A stretch of DNA of 64,000 nucleotides, taken from assembly GCA_005281725.1 (NCBI GenBank), contig SSBO01000003.1:891396-955395 (forward strand), given 5' to 3'. The notes beneath the pieces are model-generated. The model had not been told where the DNA came from. It did no database searches and was given only the letters and a program-made list of their open reading frames with translations. This DNA comes from Wuchereria bancrofti. Its lineage: Eukaryota > Nematoda > Chromadorea > Rhabditida > Onchocercidae. Positions 1 to 14,429 of the stretch are shown here, piece after piece; within the stretch, counting starts at the first letter, position 1; every line of letters begins with the position of its first letter. Made by a program: the position numbers and the translations under genes.

Positions 1-1544
1 ACAACTGGATCCGTTACTTATGCATAAATTAGATTTTATACATAACTTCTAGCAAAATCACACTATCTCTTTTCCAAAAAAAAAAAAAAAAAGACCGTGC
101 ATATCCCCCCAAACATACTGATTTTTTGCAGATAAAAAATGTGATTATGTGTGACAAAACATTGCAGTTTTCGAGAAGTTGTGAAAACTAAATACACTTT
201 TATTGATCAGAATAAGGAACCATTTACAATTTACAAAGAAATCAATACCTTATGTCCTAATCTAAAATAAAGTAAGCAGAAAACAAATTATTAGGAGGAA
301 ATATTAGACATGAAACGTCATTAAAATACACCACGATTTTACGACATATCTTAATACGAAACAGTAAATTCAGCATGAAGTCATTTCGTTGCACTAAACG
401 TAAAAGCAACTGAAATTTTGGAATGATATTGAGGAACTATTAACTTATTTCTTCCACGAAAATCAGATTTGAAAATATGCTTCGCCTTTTTGCTAGGAAG
501 ATTTGGACGTTTCTCTTTGAATAATGTATTACCGCGGAAATATAGTCATCTTTATCGTGTGATGAACTGTTACATCACACTTTCGAAAATTCTTTTCGGT
601 TTTATAATATTTCATAACATATATATTGAACAGTAAACGAACATTTATCTGAGTAAACTAAGTTTGCTTTTTGTAATTACTTACGTGGATTACAATAATC
701 CTCTTTTACTTCTATCAAACAGAAAAAGAAACTATTACGAAATGAGAAATAAATTTCGACCGTAAAAATCTTTCGAAAATTACCCGCACCAACCCGTCGC
801 AATAAACTCATGAAACTATAATTCTAACCATAACAAACGAAAATTAACATGATGATGATGAAGATATTGTAATCCAGGGAAAAACTACTACCAGTCAATT
901 TGTTTTTCACCGGTTTCAGTATTTAATATATTCCTAAATTTTCATTGTTCTATATCTAAGCAATGAACGAATTGCAGAAATATTAAAAATTAATCCGCTA
1001 ATAATATGTCTTCCCCTATGTTATGTTCATCCACCCGTTACTCTAACAATAGAATGAAATTTCCTAAGATGCAATCCTTCTTTGTACACTTTGTATCTCA
1101 TGCAAATTAATACTTTTAAGAAATCAGCAAACAGATATGTATAACACAGTGTACTTAATTGACATTTACAATTGATGAAACATGATATCTCTGTGCACAG
1201 CATATAAATTATTTTGATCAAAAGATAATCAAAGAAATCAGCTCATGAAAAACAAAAATGCGATCAAATTTGAGAACCAGCTATACCAAGGAGATTAAAT
1301 TCAACTTTTCTAATTTGTGATTAAAAGCCAATCGATGTTGTCATTATCTGACCAGCATCGAAAAGGCACATTATTTTTGCTGTTCAAATACCAACTTTTG
1401 GTATGAGCTTTACAAAAACCAAGTGATGAGAGCCTTACCTTTTTCTTAAGTTCATACAATACAACTCTTCAAAAAATAGCATTAAAAAACACAAGCTTAA
1501 TGTTATAATTACAAAGAGTGAAATTACTTTAATTTCTTCCGAGG
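1..1544. other. AT-rich flank downstream of the Vps24 gene
   Basis: No open frame with believable splice sites or family similarity was seen on either strand. It holds the 3' flank of the minus-strand Vps24 gene that ends at 1545 and several poly-A/T runs. Confidence 0.5.
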
Positions 1545-3275
1545 TCAATTTTTGAGGAACTCTAATCTAGCACGCATCTCATCATAATCAACGGCATGTC
1601 CATCAGTACCCGCCAACATGCTTTCTGGTTCCGCTGCAAGTTTATCCTTGACAGCAGATGGTGCTTTACCCAATTCACCGGCTGTAATTTCATACAATAT
1701 CCGATCTACTTCTTCCTGTAAAAACTTTTGAATTTGTTGCAAATAAGAAGTGTACTGGCAGATTATACAGCAAACAAAGATATAATTTTGGAAAACTTTG
1801 TATCTAAACTAAAACAAGGCAAGCAAATTTCTGTTGTAAGTCATTCAAGTTTAATTCAAATTCTGAAATTCCTGACGAATTTTGTTTACTCTATATTTAA
1901 AAATCATATGATAGTACCTGTGCTGCTTCTTCAAGCTCTTCTGGTTCCACTGATTCCATAGTTTCCTCAATCATTTCATCTATAATACCTATTTTCATCA
2001 TCTCTTTCGAAAGTTCACGCATTGTTGACATTATTTCAGGCACCTTAAATTCATAACATAACTTGTAGGATTTATCTATATGCTGTACAATATGATTCCC
2101 CATTTCATCCCTTATAATTTAGCTCTCATTCTTAGGTGATACTAACAGCGGCCAAATATTAATTTACAGAGTTCACCAATTCTTTACACCGATTTCAAGA
2201 TTCGCCCCACAACGCTCACTTCAAATATATTCTATCTTTAGTTATGTCTCAACTTCATTCCTTCGGAACCAAACATAACCTTCACTAGCTGCTGCATATT
2301 TTTCATTACATCTGTTGACTGCTGCAATGAACCCGCCATACGAACTGTTGCAAGTTGCTGCTGCATCCCCATAACAACAGAATTGATCTGTGCCTTTGTT
2401 CCATGAATTTTTGACACTGCCTCAAAAGAAATTTTTACCAAATGAATTTCAAATTAGAAAACAAAAATCTGCCTAAAATTGAAAAGTTGAATATAATGTA
2501 TTTAAGTAACAAAATTAATTTCAAAGTAGAAGCGAATAAAGAAAATACAGTCTATATAATGTTACATTTCAGAGAATAACAACTCAAAGAAACAGCATTT
2601 TTAGGATGTCTAATGCATCTTCCCAACAATCAGAAATTAGAAATGTATTCCTACGGAAAATCGCACAGAGAAACAGAAAATCAGTCTGAAGAAGCATACA
2701 CGCATTGTCTCCAATTGAGCTGAGTTGACCACACTTACTAAAGTTTTATTGCTATAGTAATCAGTTAATCTCCAAATCTCTTAATTTATGATTGAAAGTA
2801 ATTCGAGCCACCGATAACACGAATCGCTACCCCAGGAACTAATAAAATAATATGTATAATGCAATAACTAATGAAATAATAAAATAAGTAACTAATAAAA
2901 CCAAACTAATAAAATAACTAACTTTTCTTGACTGTAAAATAGACTTTGCAAGCACGACACATACATCTCGGTCACCTTTTTTTGCTGATTCTTTGATCTG
3001 CCTTTTGACCTGTAATTACTTCTTTTACAAGTAAAGTTTGAATTCCTACTTTACAAGCAATATAGTGATCTTGGTCGAGAACAAACCTAAGCAACGCTTA
3101 AACATGACTTCATAAAACCTTCATAACGTTTAATCAAGAAAACAACCTTCATTTCTTCCCGTTCAATGGCATGAATCTGACGATCGAGCTGACGCAATTC
3201 AGTTCGCATTTTTCGTTGCAACTGACGAACAGCTTCTTTTGTATCGACCTTTTTGTCCCGTCCAAACATGCCCAT
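1545..3275 (-). CDS. vps-24: Charged multivesicular body protein 3 (Vps24), ESCRT-III subunit
   Basis: Five exons on the minus strand (3275-3147, 3009-2923, 2420-2280, 2043-1918, 1715-1545) join in phase 0 to give 217 residues, close to the roughly 220 of animal CHMP3. ESCRT-III filaments formed by Vps24 with Snf7 and Vps2 constrict membrane necks in endosomal sorting, abscission and repair. The N-terminus is a basic helical hairpin (MGMFGRDKK, then RKMRTELRQLDRQIHAIERE). The centre carries the family block MRELSKEMMKIGIIDEM. The C-terminus ends in a MIM1-like helix (DEMRARLEFLKN) of the type that binds the Vps4 MIT domain. Two in-frame ATGs lie at the start; the second gives the usual MGxFG beginning and was chosen. 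The acceptor before exon 3 reads TTTTGAG, and a similar TTTGAG directly precedes the start, so the mRNA may be trans-spliced. Confidence 0.95.
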
Positions 3276-5230
3276 CATCTCAAACAAAATATAACGAGTG
3301 ATAAAATTGTCTGTGATTATGAGCTTATCAACATCCAGCAATGCTATTTTAATCAAATCCTGACCTCAATGTCCACATAACCTGCTTTTTGCACATCACA
3401 CTCAAAGTTCAAAATCTCCACAACCACAATTAACATAAGCTTCTCTTGTCTCCCTCTTCTACCCCTTTCATCTCATCCGAGATACACGAAAACAAACTTT
3501 CACACAGCCCGGCATGAAATCCCGGCGAAAAGTTAAACTGACATCGTATGCGACGCTGTGTCACTAAATTTTGCACCTTTTTTTGAGATCTGGTGGACCA
3601 CATTCTATCTGTCCAATATTTTTAAAAGAAAAAACTTCGAGCAATCATAAATGAATGAAAATGTTGTATAGATATGCTATAACAGTGGAGGGAGAACAAA
3701 ACATATGAGAGAAAGATAGAATGCACCACGTGTCATCTTAGAGTGGAGTGGAAGAGTGACATCGGGGACACTGCAATCGATGTCAATAAGTTCTTCCCTA
3801 CTTGGTCTTAAACTTTTTATAAACTTTGTTGCTATTGAGTCGATGTCAAAAATTAATTGTAAAAAATGGAGAAACAAAAATAACTAAAATAAAAAGATCT
3901 TGTATATGTGACATTTTTAATGATAGCTTTCTTGTCACCTTTTGCTCGATATATTCTGACCTTCGATATTGTTGATACTGTTCAAAAATCTGAACACTTC
4001 CTCTCAAACACACATTTCAGTTTCGTTTTTAAATATAATAGGTAATCAGAATAGCTGAAATTATCTCGTATTATAGTCATTTATTATATTAGTACTATTT
4101 ACTCGTTTTTATTGCAGTAATTTAGTTTCTATATCAAATCAAAGAAATCGATAGATAACAAGAATTAATGATTTCTTCTCTAGCCTCTTAATATAGTGAC
4201 CAACTAGATAGGAAATCAATTCCTTTATGTTAAAAAAAAGTAAAATCAAATGTGATATACAGGCAATGAAGTCCTCAGGAAATCCTTTCTACTGACAAGT
4301 TATTTTCTATTAATAAAGCCTTCCCTCAAAAGAATTTAAGTAGTAGAAAAGGAAAAATTCCACTCCGTTATTCGTTAGCATGATTTTTCATAAAGAAAAA
4401 TCTAAAACCTATCAAAAAATACATTTCTTAATCAAATAATCAATGGACGTTCAACTTTTCGTGCATTATAGTTACAAACGTGATAATTTGTAAGTTGCAA
4501 AGTTACCAAAGGAAAAATAAATTTATAGTTATTCTTAGTCATTTTATCATTTCTTCAAAAGATGACAGAAAGAAATTTTTATTCTTATCTCATCCATAAT
4601 CATTCATTCTCATTGATGTTATCATTGAATTTGAGCGAAAAATTATATCTTTAGCTAAATCCTTTCTTTCTTACTTTCGCTGAAAGTAATAAACTAATAA
4701 ATTAGTTTTGAAAGAAATGGTTCGCTGAGAATTGATGCTGAGAATTTTAAAGCTTTGAATATGCATGAAATTGAATTTAATAACATCCAATAAAGTTTTT
4801 CGATTTATCAGTTTTGCATAGAATTCAACAAACCATATAAATAAATCACTTTTGGTGCCATTATGAAATCGCTTTATGTGATATGATTTATAATTTACAT
4901 ACACGGAAGAATCAAAGATTTATCTTCCAACAACCTTAAGAAAAATGGATCTCTTCACTATCTCCGTACTTCTAGTACTGAAAATTAGTAGGTTTACTAA
5001 TTTTCAAAAAAAAAAACTTTTCTCTTCTTACTTATCACCCACCACAGATCCATTCTTTAACGAAATCCATCATTTTCCTCCTCTGTTGAATGATAATTTT
5101 AACGAATCTATTTACAATGAACGTTCATAGATGAAAGACAATCTAGTGAAGGAGAAGTGTTGCAAGAGCAAAACAAAAACTGATAACAAAAACTGGTTCG
5201 ATTTTTGATTGCAAATTTTTCGATTGCTAT

Positions 5231-5311
5231 CCAAAACAACATCAATGTTATTGAAAAGTTAAAAAACAACATCAATGCAAAACAACATCAATGTTATTGA
5301 AAAGTTAAAAA
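5231..5311. repeat. Short direct duplication with AACAACATCAATG units
   Basis: AACAACATCAATG occurs three times in about 65 bases. The longer string AACATCAATGTTATTGAAAA occurs twice, separated by a partial copy. This looks like a recent local slippage duplication in intergenic DNA. Confidence 0.8.
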
Positions 5312-6375
5312 AAAAAAAACTTAAATATATCGAGAAACTTTCAACTTACAAAACCACAATGCAAAAAAAACAATCGATAACAGAGTATGAACTATTCAAT
5401 TTGAGATGCATACAAATTAAATTTAACATATGCAAAATGCATAAACAATAGCAGATGAGAAATGGGAAGATTAAGAGAATTTATAGAAAAAAGACGAAAA
5501 GGATTGACGCAAAAATGAAAAATTTTAAACTGCTGCATTATGTATTATGCTGAATGAACTGAAATTTTGAATTTAAAAACTACAAAAGTTGAGAAGAAAG
5601 TACACTGAAAATATAACAAGAAATGGATGTCCATGACATTATCACTTGGTAAACTTAGCATAATTTCTATTCTAAGTTTTGGAGGATGAAATATAATGAA
5701 ATAACAGGAAATACTGTGAAAACCAAAAAGCAAAGAACTAAAGAAACGAAAGTGTCTAAAAATATCAATAAAAACAAATTTCTTTGACATTTCAAAACCA
5801 AAAAAAAGAAAAAATTTATAATCACATCACAAGCAAAAAAGAAAAAAAAGTAGCGCCATGCAACTAGCATTATTTTAACCAATGACACAATAACAATTTG
5901 CTAATTTATTGTTTTGATATGGGAAGCGCTTTTATCGTAATTAATTTTCCGCCATATGAATTCTCATTATTATAGCTGAAAAGTCGTGATTACTTGCAAT
6001 CTTACTATAACATAACAAACAAATTAAATCATCCAATTTCGCATATCTCAAAAGTTTTCCCTTTTGTTTAACATTAAACAAGAATGAAAATTAAAGAAAA
6101 AATATCAGCAAATTTTAAAATTTATAAATAGCCTCTAAAGAAAGAAAAAAGAAAGAGAAAGATTTGCCATTGTTCAAATGGATGTAAGAATTTCTTTGTT
6201 CAGCGTTGTCAATCAATCATTTCATGCAAATTGTCAATATTTTCCTGAATAAAAAAAGTGAATGAATGGTTCAATTAATTCCATTTCTCCTTGTGCTTTT
6301 CCAACAAAATCAACATTTCAACATTCGTGTCGCTTGATAATTTCCCGTTATCATAATTTATTTAAATGAGGCACG

Positions 6376-6567
6376 ATGTCTGCAAGTAGTAGTGAAATTT
6401 TTGAATCGGCGCTGATGTTCTTGGAAAGGAGAATTGTGAAATTTAGAAGAAGGAAGCAAATTTCTCTATTAATGCAAGAGAAAGCTCTCGAGATAATATT
6501 TACTCTTCCTCAAAAGATAAGACAAAGGGTCAATCATGCTTTCCACATCGTTCCATTTTATCTCTAA
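6376..6567 (+). CDS. Possible small hypothetical protein or first exon
   Basis: An ATG-initiated frame of 63 codons begins MSASSSEIFESALMF and is rich in Lys/Arg and Leu in a helix-like pattern. A GT donor-like site (AGG|GTCAATC) near codon 50 could make it a first exon, but no partner exon was recognised downstream. No known domain is seen. It may well be chance. Confidence 0.2.
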   Translation: MSASSSEIFESALMFLERRIVKFRRRKQISLLMQEKALEIIFTLPQKIRQRVNHAFHIVPFYL

Positions 6568-8203
6568 ACAATATAGATTGCTGATAAAAAGTCGCAATAA
6601 AATTAAACCTCTACAATACCTGTTGACCTTTATTTAACTTATTACTTATCATCACCTTTTACACTATTCTAAATCAAGGCATTTACTGCAAACGAAAGAC
6701 AAAAAGAGGTGGGTGACCTGTTAATTGTCTCATATTATCTCTACTAAGCGACATTACTTATGATATAAACATTTCCTCGAAAGTAAACAATTAAATAAGC
6801 CAGGAATGGATAAGTCCGTACATAAACACAAATTCTTTGCAAACACAACGTAAGTGTATTCACGCCAGAACTAATGAATGTAGAGAATGAAGAATACTCC
6901 AATCCACGTGGGCACGTACCTTTATGACAAGATATATCTATGAAAAGGATATCATTGACTTCTTTCAATTTCAACCACGTAAGCACTGTTAGATTTATTC
7001 ATTTCATCGAGTGAGCAAAGAAATACCGTTATTGAATTGCAGAAATAGAAATTGTACGTACAATTAATTCTCTTTATGTATAATTCTTGTCAGATTGAGC
7101 TAGAGTTTACGTGAAATTAACGTGAAGCATGTCTGAAGTTAAATCTAGCTTTTCACTAAAAATGTACTTACAACGCGAAATGTGGTAGCAAGAATAAGAA
7201 ACAAAATTTTGATGAGATCAATGTGTTGTTTTTGGTGCTAAACGGAGACCTTTTTAAATTGTAATTAAAAAATTTTTGCGTTCTTTCTAGTGAGATTACT
7301 TATTTAGACTTATATAAAAATTTCCGGATGACCTCATTATTCTTCTATTGCAGATTGGTGAGCACTTTTTTAAAAATATCATAAAATCCTTGCAAAGAAA
7401 TGTTTTTGGCAATGATAAGAATTGTGATTTGTTTTCACTTGTAACAATTTCTTTCATTATTCCGAAACTTATTAACTCATGAATTTTCCAACTATTCAAA
7501 AATTCTCTTTTTTAATATCACTTCTGAGTTTTCTGATTTGAAAAAATGCTTTTTCTTTATCCTTTGTTTCCAGAAAATAATCCAAATGAATTAAAAGGAA
7601 TGGATGTTAGTGGAACGAAAAGTAAACAGTTTAGAAAAAAACGGATGTCTGGTAGTTCAGAACCATTCACAGATCGGTTTTCTGACTGTAAATGATTTCG
7701 ATGTGTGGTGATTATGAATTTGGCTCAATAAGATAACGGATCTACAGATAATAAGAATTTCTAAGTTTCGTTGAACGAATAAATTCCGCGTGAAAAGCAT
7801 GGTTTATTCAAAAAAAAAACTACGTCATATCTGCGATGCCTTATAAAGTTCCGAGGTTTAAATGATGATTTGAATTAAACTTCATATAAGAAAAAAAAAT
7901 GAATAAGAACAAAAATTCACGATATCTTTTTTTTACATGTTACGATCTTTTTAAAAAGAATTATGGATAAGTCAGATCAGCAAAAAGCTTGCATACTGCT
8001 TTTTGCTGCAATTATTTTACATAAGTTTGCAAATAATACAATCAACTAAAAATCACTAAAAAACGTTAAGGAATGTAAATCACTGTTAGCAGATTCACTA
8101 TCAATAAAAGGAAACATCCGGAATTTCGTTACCTTCAAATAACCACTGAAAAATTGTTACATCAAAGATTTTGCTAGCCTCACAAATCTTCTGTTTTAAC
8201 CTT

Positions 8204-9964
<1,761 letters not shown>

Positions 9965-10515
9965 CAGCGATCAGCTGTGAAAGCAATGATAATTGAGACG
10001 GTGTGATGATCTCTGTAAATGTGTCGTTTATTTAATCGACTTTCCTTTCTTCTGCAAATTGCTGTCCGAATTTGAGGATGACCCCATATCAGAAACAAAT
10101 CGACATAATTCAGCAATTCAACATAAACACATGATGGATGAATGGATGCGCTATTTATCATCTAACTTTATCATTTATGCCATACCAATATTATTAAAAT
10201 CAAATGATTTTATGAGTGTTTTTTAGTGAAAATGAGTCAAATTATGAAAAGATTAGTTTGTCCGCTCGTTTGTATGTCTCATTTTCATGATTTGATCATC
10301 ATAACAATAAGTGTGCTGAAAAAGCTTCATTATATTTGCTTGAAAACTTCCTTTTAGATTTTATTTTATTTCTATTTTTTCGCCAACAAAAAATTACAAA
10401 ATGAACATCACTTTCACAATGAAAATCAAAAAAAAAAAAAAGATTATCTATAATTAAGTGATTATGGAAGAACACGAAATATATTTGCTTGGCCATTTGT
10501 ACTATTTTTTCTTCT
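9965..10515. other. Intergenic spacer
   Basis: This lies between the start of the metalloproteinase and the presumed 3' end of the next minus-strand gene. No supported gene was seen. Short open frames on both strands have no domain or splice context. Confidence 0.45.
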
Positions 10516-12718
10516 TCACTTCTTCCTGAAACTGTTTGTGATATTAAAGCGCAGTTGAATTGAAAGATAAAAAACTAACAGTGAAACCATAGTTATATCA
10601 CTTCACAGGTTACTAAATTATGTTATGAAAATATGCGGTACAATGAATTAAATTAATACCAATATCTAAGTGTTATTTAATGATATACAGTCCGCTCTAC
10701 CGATTTTGAGCTTTAATTTTTGGTATTTTATCAACTTAATAAATTTGCTTAATGATTCTTAGCTTGACTTTATCACGACAATCTTACTGCTTTTTTAAAG
10801 ATGAGTTGCTTTAAATATGCCAAAATGACAGACTAAGATTATAAGAAAATGTTGTATGAGCATAATTAAAATCGTTGGGAGCTGCAAACCTTGACGATAC
10901 TGTCGAAACACTCTGAGTGTAGTCTACAAAGAAAAGAACCAAAGTACTTCGAGAAGAAACCTTTTTTTTTTTTAAAAGCTTTCCGAAACATTTTCCACTG
11001 ACCCTATTGCTTGATAATTCTGGTTTTGCTTGTAATTTCTTTTTTTCTTTTTTTTTTGGAAGGAAAAAAGGCTACACTATCTGTGAATTTGAAATTTTTT
11101 CTTACTTTCCTCACTAGGCGAATAGACTGTTACTTTCAATGATTCGTCTCCTTTTATCTTTTCATTTGTTGTACTTAAAAACTTATTGGTTGATGATTGT
11201 TCTTTTGTTTCTGCAATATACCAAAAATATGGTTTGGTGAATAAACAAAAGAGCATTTTGTAATGAATATCGCAACATACGTCTTCAACACTGAATTGCT
11301 GAGCAAAGTGTAATCAATTCTCAGACTCTGAGCCGAGCAGAACACTCTAAAGAGGAAATAATTTTTGAAGCGGTCAAATTTTATTGTAGATAAATCAGAG
11401 ACGCCTTTTTACTAAAGTATTAGTGAATTTCTCTTTAGAGTATTTAAGATAATGAATTGAAATCATACCAAAGTATTTCCGTTTGAGTGAATTTTCTTCT
11501 AACTGTTTCTCTGAGCAGTTTGATGGATTGGATGAAGCAAATGATGTAGAGAACGATGATGATTTCGGCATTTTCATTGATTTCTAAAAAACACATTTTG
11601 AGAAAGTGAACATGATAAAATTTCCAGATTTTTTAACATTTATTTTAAAATTAGCACAAATGTAGTGATAAAATGAAAAAGAATTACCTCATCAAATGCC
11701 CTTTTGTGATAATTTCTTCCTCTACTTTCTTCACTACACGAAGAAATCTGCGTGATATCTTCCTTGTTCGCTCTTGAATGTTTTTCAGTAAGAGTTAAAA
11801 AGAAAGTAATCTTTTCTAATCGTATCATTTATCTCAAAAACGTTTGTCATCAATTTCGAGAACATAAACTGCTTTTTTTTTTTTACACGGTTTTCTCTTC
11901 TGGAAAAAGCAACTGTGAGAAAGAACAAAAAAAGGACAACCTGTCTCTTCTCCAGCTTGAATTATTGGAATCTCCCATAATAATCTTCGTTGGGCCATAT
12001 TCATCATTTTCCGACTGAAAAGACCGCGACATTAAAACAAATGGCATATACGAGCAGATGAAAATGTATCTAGAAAAAAAAAAATGAAAATATATCTAGA
12101 AAGAAAAACAGGCACTTATGTAGGATTAGATTATTTTACATCCATTATTCTTTCCTTTCAATTTGGATTAATTGAACATTTCTATTCAATTATAATTTTA
12201 GCAAATGAGAATAAACACTAGTTATTTTAAGAAAAATGATATCGTTGTAAAATATTACTGCCAGTACTCTGAAGAAGCAATAAGTTGAAAGGGAAAAATC
12301 TTGAAATAAAAAGTCTTGCTTTATTTAATTTTCTCAATAGTCTACACTAACAGAAATGAGCGCATCAGAAACGAGTCGGTAAAAAAACTGGTGTAAGAAA
12401 ATGAATTTAAATAAATAATTGTTGTACACTTTATTCTTCATTCAGGTATCTGCATAACCCACTCAAATATGCTATTATAGCTTAGACACAAAAAGCCTGT
12501 TGCAAAAGGAAGGAAAGCATTTAAAAATAATTTTGAAAACTGACATTTTGCTGCGTCAAGCGTATAAATGAATATAAAGTTCCGCATATTTGCGCCATGA
12601 TAAAAAGAAAAATGATAAATGTTAACAGTAAAACAGCAAAGCGTAGCGAATATATCCCTTCCACCACATATGCCAAAAAATCCTTTGTCGTCATCACCAC
12701 TTTGAACAGCTCGATAAA
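10516..12718 (-). CDS. Unrecognised single-pass membrane protein with Ser-rich tail
   Basis: Seven minus-strand exons fit together in phase: 12718-12545, 12014-11941, 11772-11688, 11583-11469, 11210-11106, 10923-10890 and a short terminal exon 10525-10516. If translation starts at the ATG at 12694-12692 the product is about 190 residues. Near the N-terminus is one strong membrane segment (LRFAVLLLTFIIFLFIMAQI). The rest is hydrophilic and rich in Ser, Glu, Lys and Asn, with stretches such as SSSFSTSFASSNPSNCSE, and looks disordered. Each junction has an AG acceptor and a GT donor, and only one frame stays open throughout, which supports a real gene. No family was recognised. The 5' end is open: an upstream exon could exist, or an SL leader could be spliced at 12719 so that the internal ATG is used. 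The last 10-base coding piece is the weakest part. Confidence 0.5.
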
Positions 12719-13600
12719 CTGAAGAAAGTAAATCATAAGTAATTGTAATTATTTCAAGTATTCCGGATAGAACATGAATTTGTGATATTTGATTACTGGT
12801 CAGTTTTACTGGATAACCATTACTTCATACTAATGTTTTTTGTAAAGGAGTGACTATTGATTGGTCACTTCCTTACATTCATTTCTGATTTTTTAAATGA
12901 GAATGTGAGACCAGGTACACCAGGAATTTTGTGGAGTTATGCAGATGACAGATGAAAAATTCTCCAGTAATGATTGAAAAATTAGAGGGCATCAGAACTG
13001 GCCTAACAAAGATTCTCTGTTCGCTTTCTTGTGAACCTGAGAAAATCCGGAAATATTGAAGACAGTCAACTTTACTGACCGCTCACAGTTCTTTTAGTAA
13101 ATGAAAATAATATCAATTCTATTGCCCTTTATTATAGCGATAGTAATAATTACAATGACAAGCAATTATTTCATCCTTTTTTACAAATAAATCAACTTTT
13201 CAAGTGATCTTTGAAGTTGCAGAAAATATGAATAAATTAATTTCTATCAGCATTAAATGTACTTATCACTTTTTACTCCGTAAGGAATTTTACTTGTCAT
13301 AATGATGGATGAAGATCGATATTCATGCATTTCAGCTTTAAGTTAATTCAGTTTATAGCAGAAATTAAAGGACTACCATTGAGTGTTACACATTAGTCAT
13401 GTACAATTAAAATTTTGAATATCACATCGATCGAAGAATAAATTTTGAGTCTACTGATTATCTTTCCGGTCCTGAAAACGATTTATCACCTGTCACTGAC
13501 TGTTATTCGACCTCCTACAAGGAAGGGAATTGAGGATTGAAAAGTTAAAAGTGAAGTAAAACATTATAGTGACTTAAATATGCTTCATGAAAAAGACACA
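12719..13600. other. Intergenic region, possible upstream exon
   Basis: No firm gene. A minus-strand segment near 13010-13040 has a TTTTCTCAG acceptor and a GTTAGG donor, and reads SQESEQRIF in one frame. It could be an upstream exon of the membrane protein, but its phase and start could not be tied down. Confidence 0.3.
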
Positions 13601-13732
13601 ATGAAATGCTCATCTTTATCTTTTTTAGTGACAGTCTCTATGATTCTAATATTCTTCCGTGATACTTGTGCTCTGGAATATCTCGGGTGCCTTATCCAGA
13701 ATTTCAAACAGTTTGTTCAAACATATTTCTAA
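13601..13732 (+). CDS. Possible small secreted peptide
   Basis: An uninterrupted ATG-to-TAA frame encodes 43 residues. Its first 23 look like a classical signal peptide (MKCSSLSFLVTVSMILIFF, then RDTCA as a plausible cleavage site). They are followed by a short mature part LEYLGCLIQNFKQFVQTYF. Small secreted peptides of this size are common in nematodes, but the frame is short enough to be chance. It could also be the first exon of a spliced gene. No family was recognised. Confidence 0.3.
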   Translation: MKCSSLSFLVTVSMILIFFRDTCALEYLGCLIQNFKQFVQTYF

Positions 13733-14429
13733 GTGAATTCCAAATAATTTGCACATAATGGATTTGAATTATCGCTACTGTCAGACATATTTTTTGCACT
13801 TTTTGTGTCTTCGCGAAGGATAACAGCTCTATATATTCCGGACTTTTCCCCGGGGAATCTTTCCTTCCGGTGGATCATTTGTTTGTAAGGAAGGATAAAA
13901 AACAAACATTTTTTCCTCACAAGAAATTTTGAAATGAGTAGAAAATTTAATGGCGCAAATTTTTTGTCTTCATTTATCGGAATATCCCGGGAATATGGTA
14001 TGGGATATCTCAAAGACTTTACACACGCACACAACACAATCTGAGATATGCCGGGAAGAAAACTGGAGGATTGCCACTCCTTTTGAGACATATAACGAGC
14101 GTTAGTCCACAAAGAATATGCTTTTTGCATAAATCACGTAGACAGTTCTTGCATAAATCACGTAGGCTCATCCATTCCAATTATCTGCTGGGAAGTGTGC
14201 ATTTTTTGGGCTTCCATTATGTTCTTGAGAGAGATGCCACTGGGTGTGTGTTGCCCGTGCGGGTAGGTTCTTCTGATGAGGGAAGCGGGGAGGGTTTGGT
14301 GAAGGCCTTGTCTACCGGGGAATGAGAAGGGTAAGTTTATGTTACGGTGGATGGGAGCGATGGAATTTTCTTCTCTTCAGTTCTGATTACAGTGATATTC
14401 GTTCGTGCGCTCCTGCTGGAAGTTTGAAA
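13733..14429. promoter_or_regulatory. GC-richer region upstream of anillin, with CCCGGG palindromes
   Basis: This block precedes the first anillin exon and is visibly richer in G and C than its surroundings. It has a perfect 12-base palindrome TTCCCCGGGGAA at 13846-13857, a TCCCGGGA palindrome at 13985-13992, and related CCGGG(G)AA strings near 14050 and 14313. A 17-base unit (TTGCATAAATCACGTAG) is repeated in tandem near 14124-14165. A promoter role is inferred from position. Open frames of 133 codons (-) and 84 codons (+) cross it but look like by-products of the base composition. Confidence 0.35.

Larger units (their letters stand above)
3276..8203. other. 4.9 kb with no confident gene
   Basis: The stretch is AT-rich. 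Weak open frames occur, among them one on the minus strand at 3677-3877 whose middle looks protein-like (SLRPSREELIDID) and a 63-codon plus-strand frame at 6376-6567. Neither could be linked to flanking exons. A partly repeated block with AACAACATCAATG units lies at 5231-5311. Confidence 0.5.

Noticed and set aside
13729..14130. 133-codon minus-strand open frame
   Set aside because: It lies in the GC-richer island, has no domain, no codon or splice support, and is probably open because of base composition.
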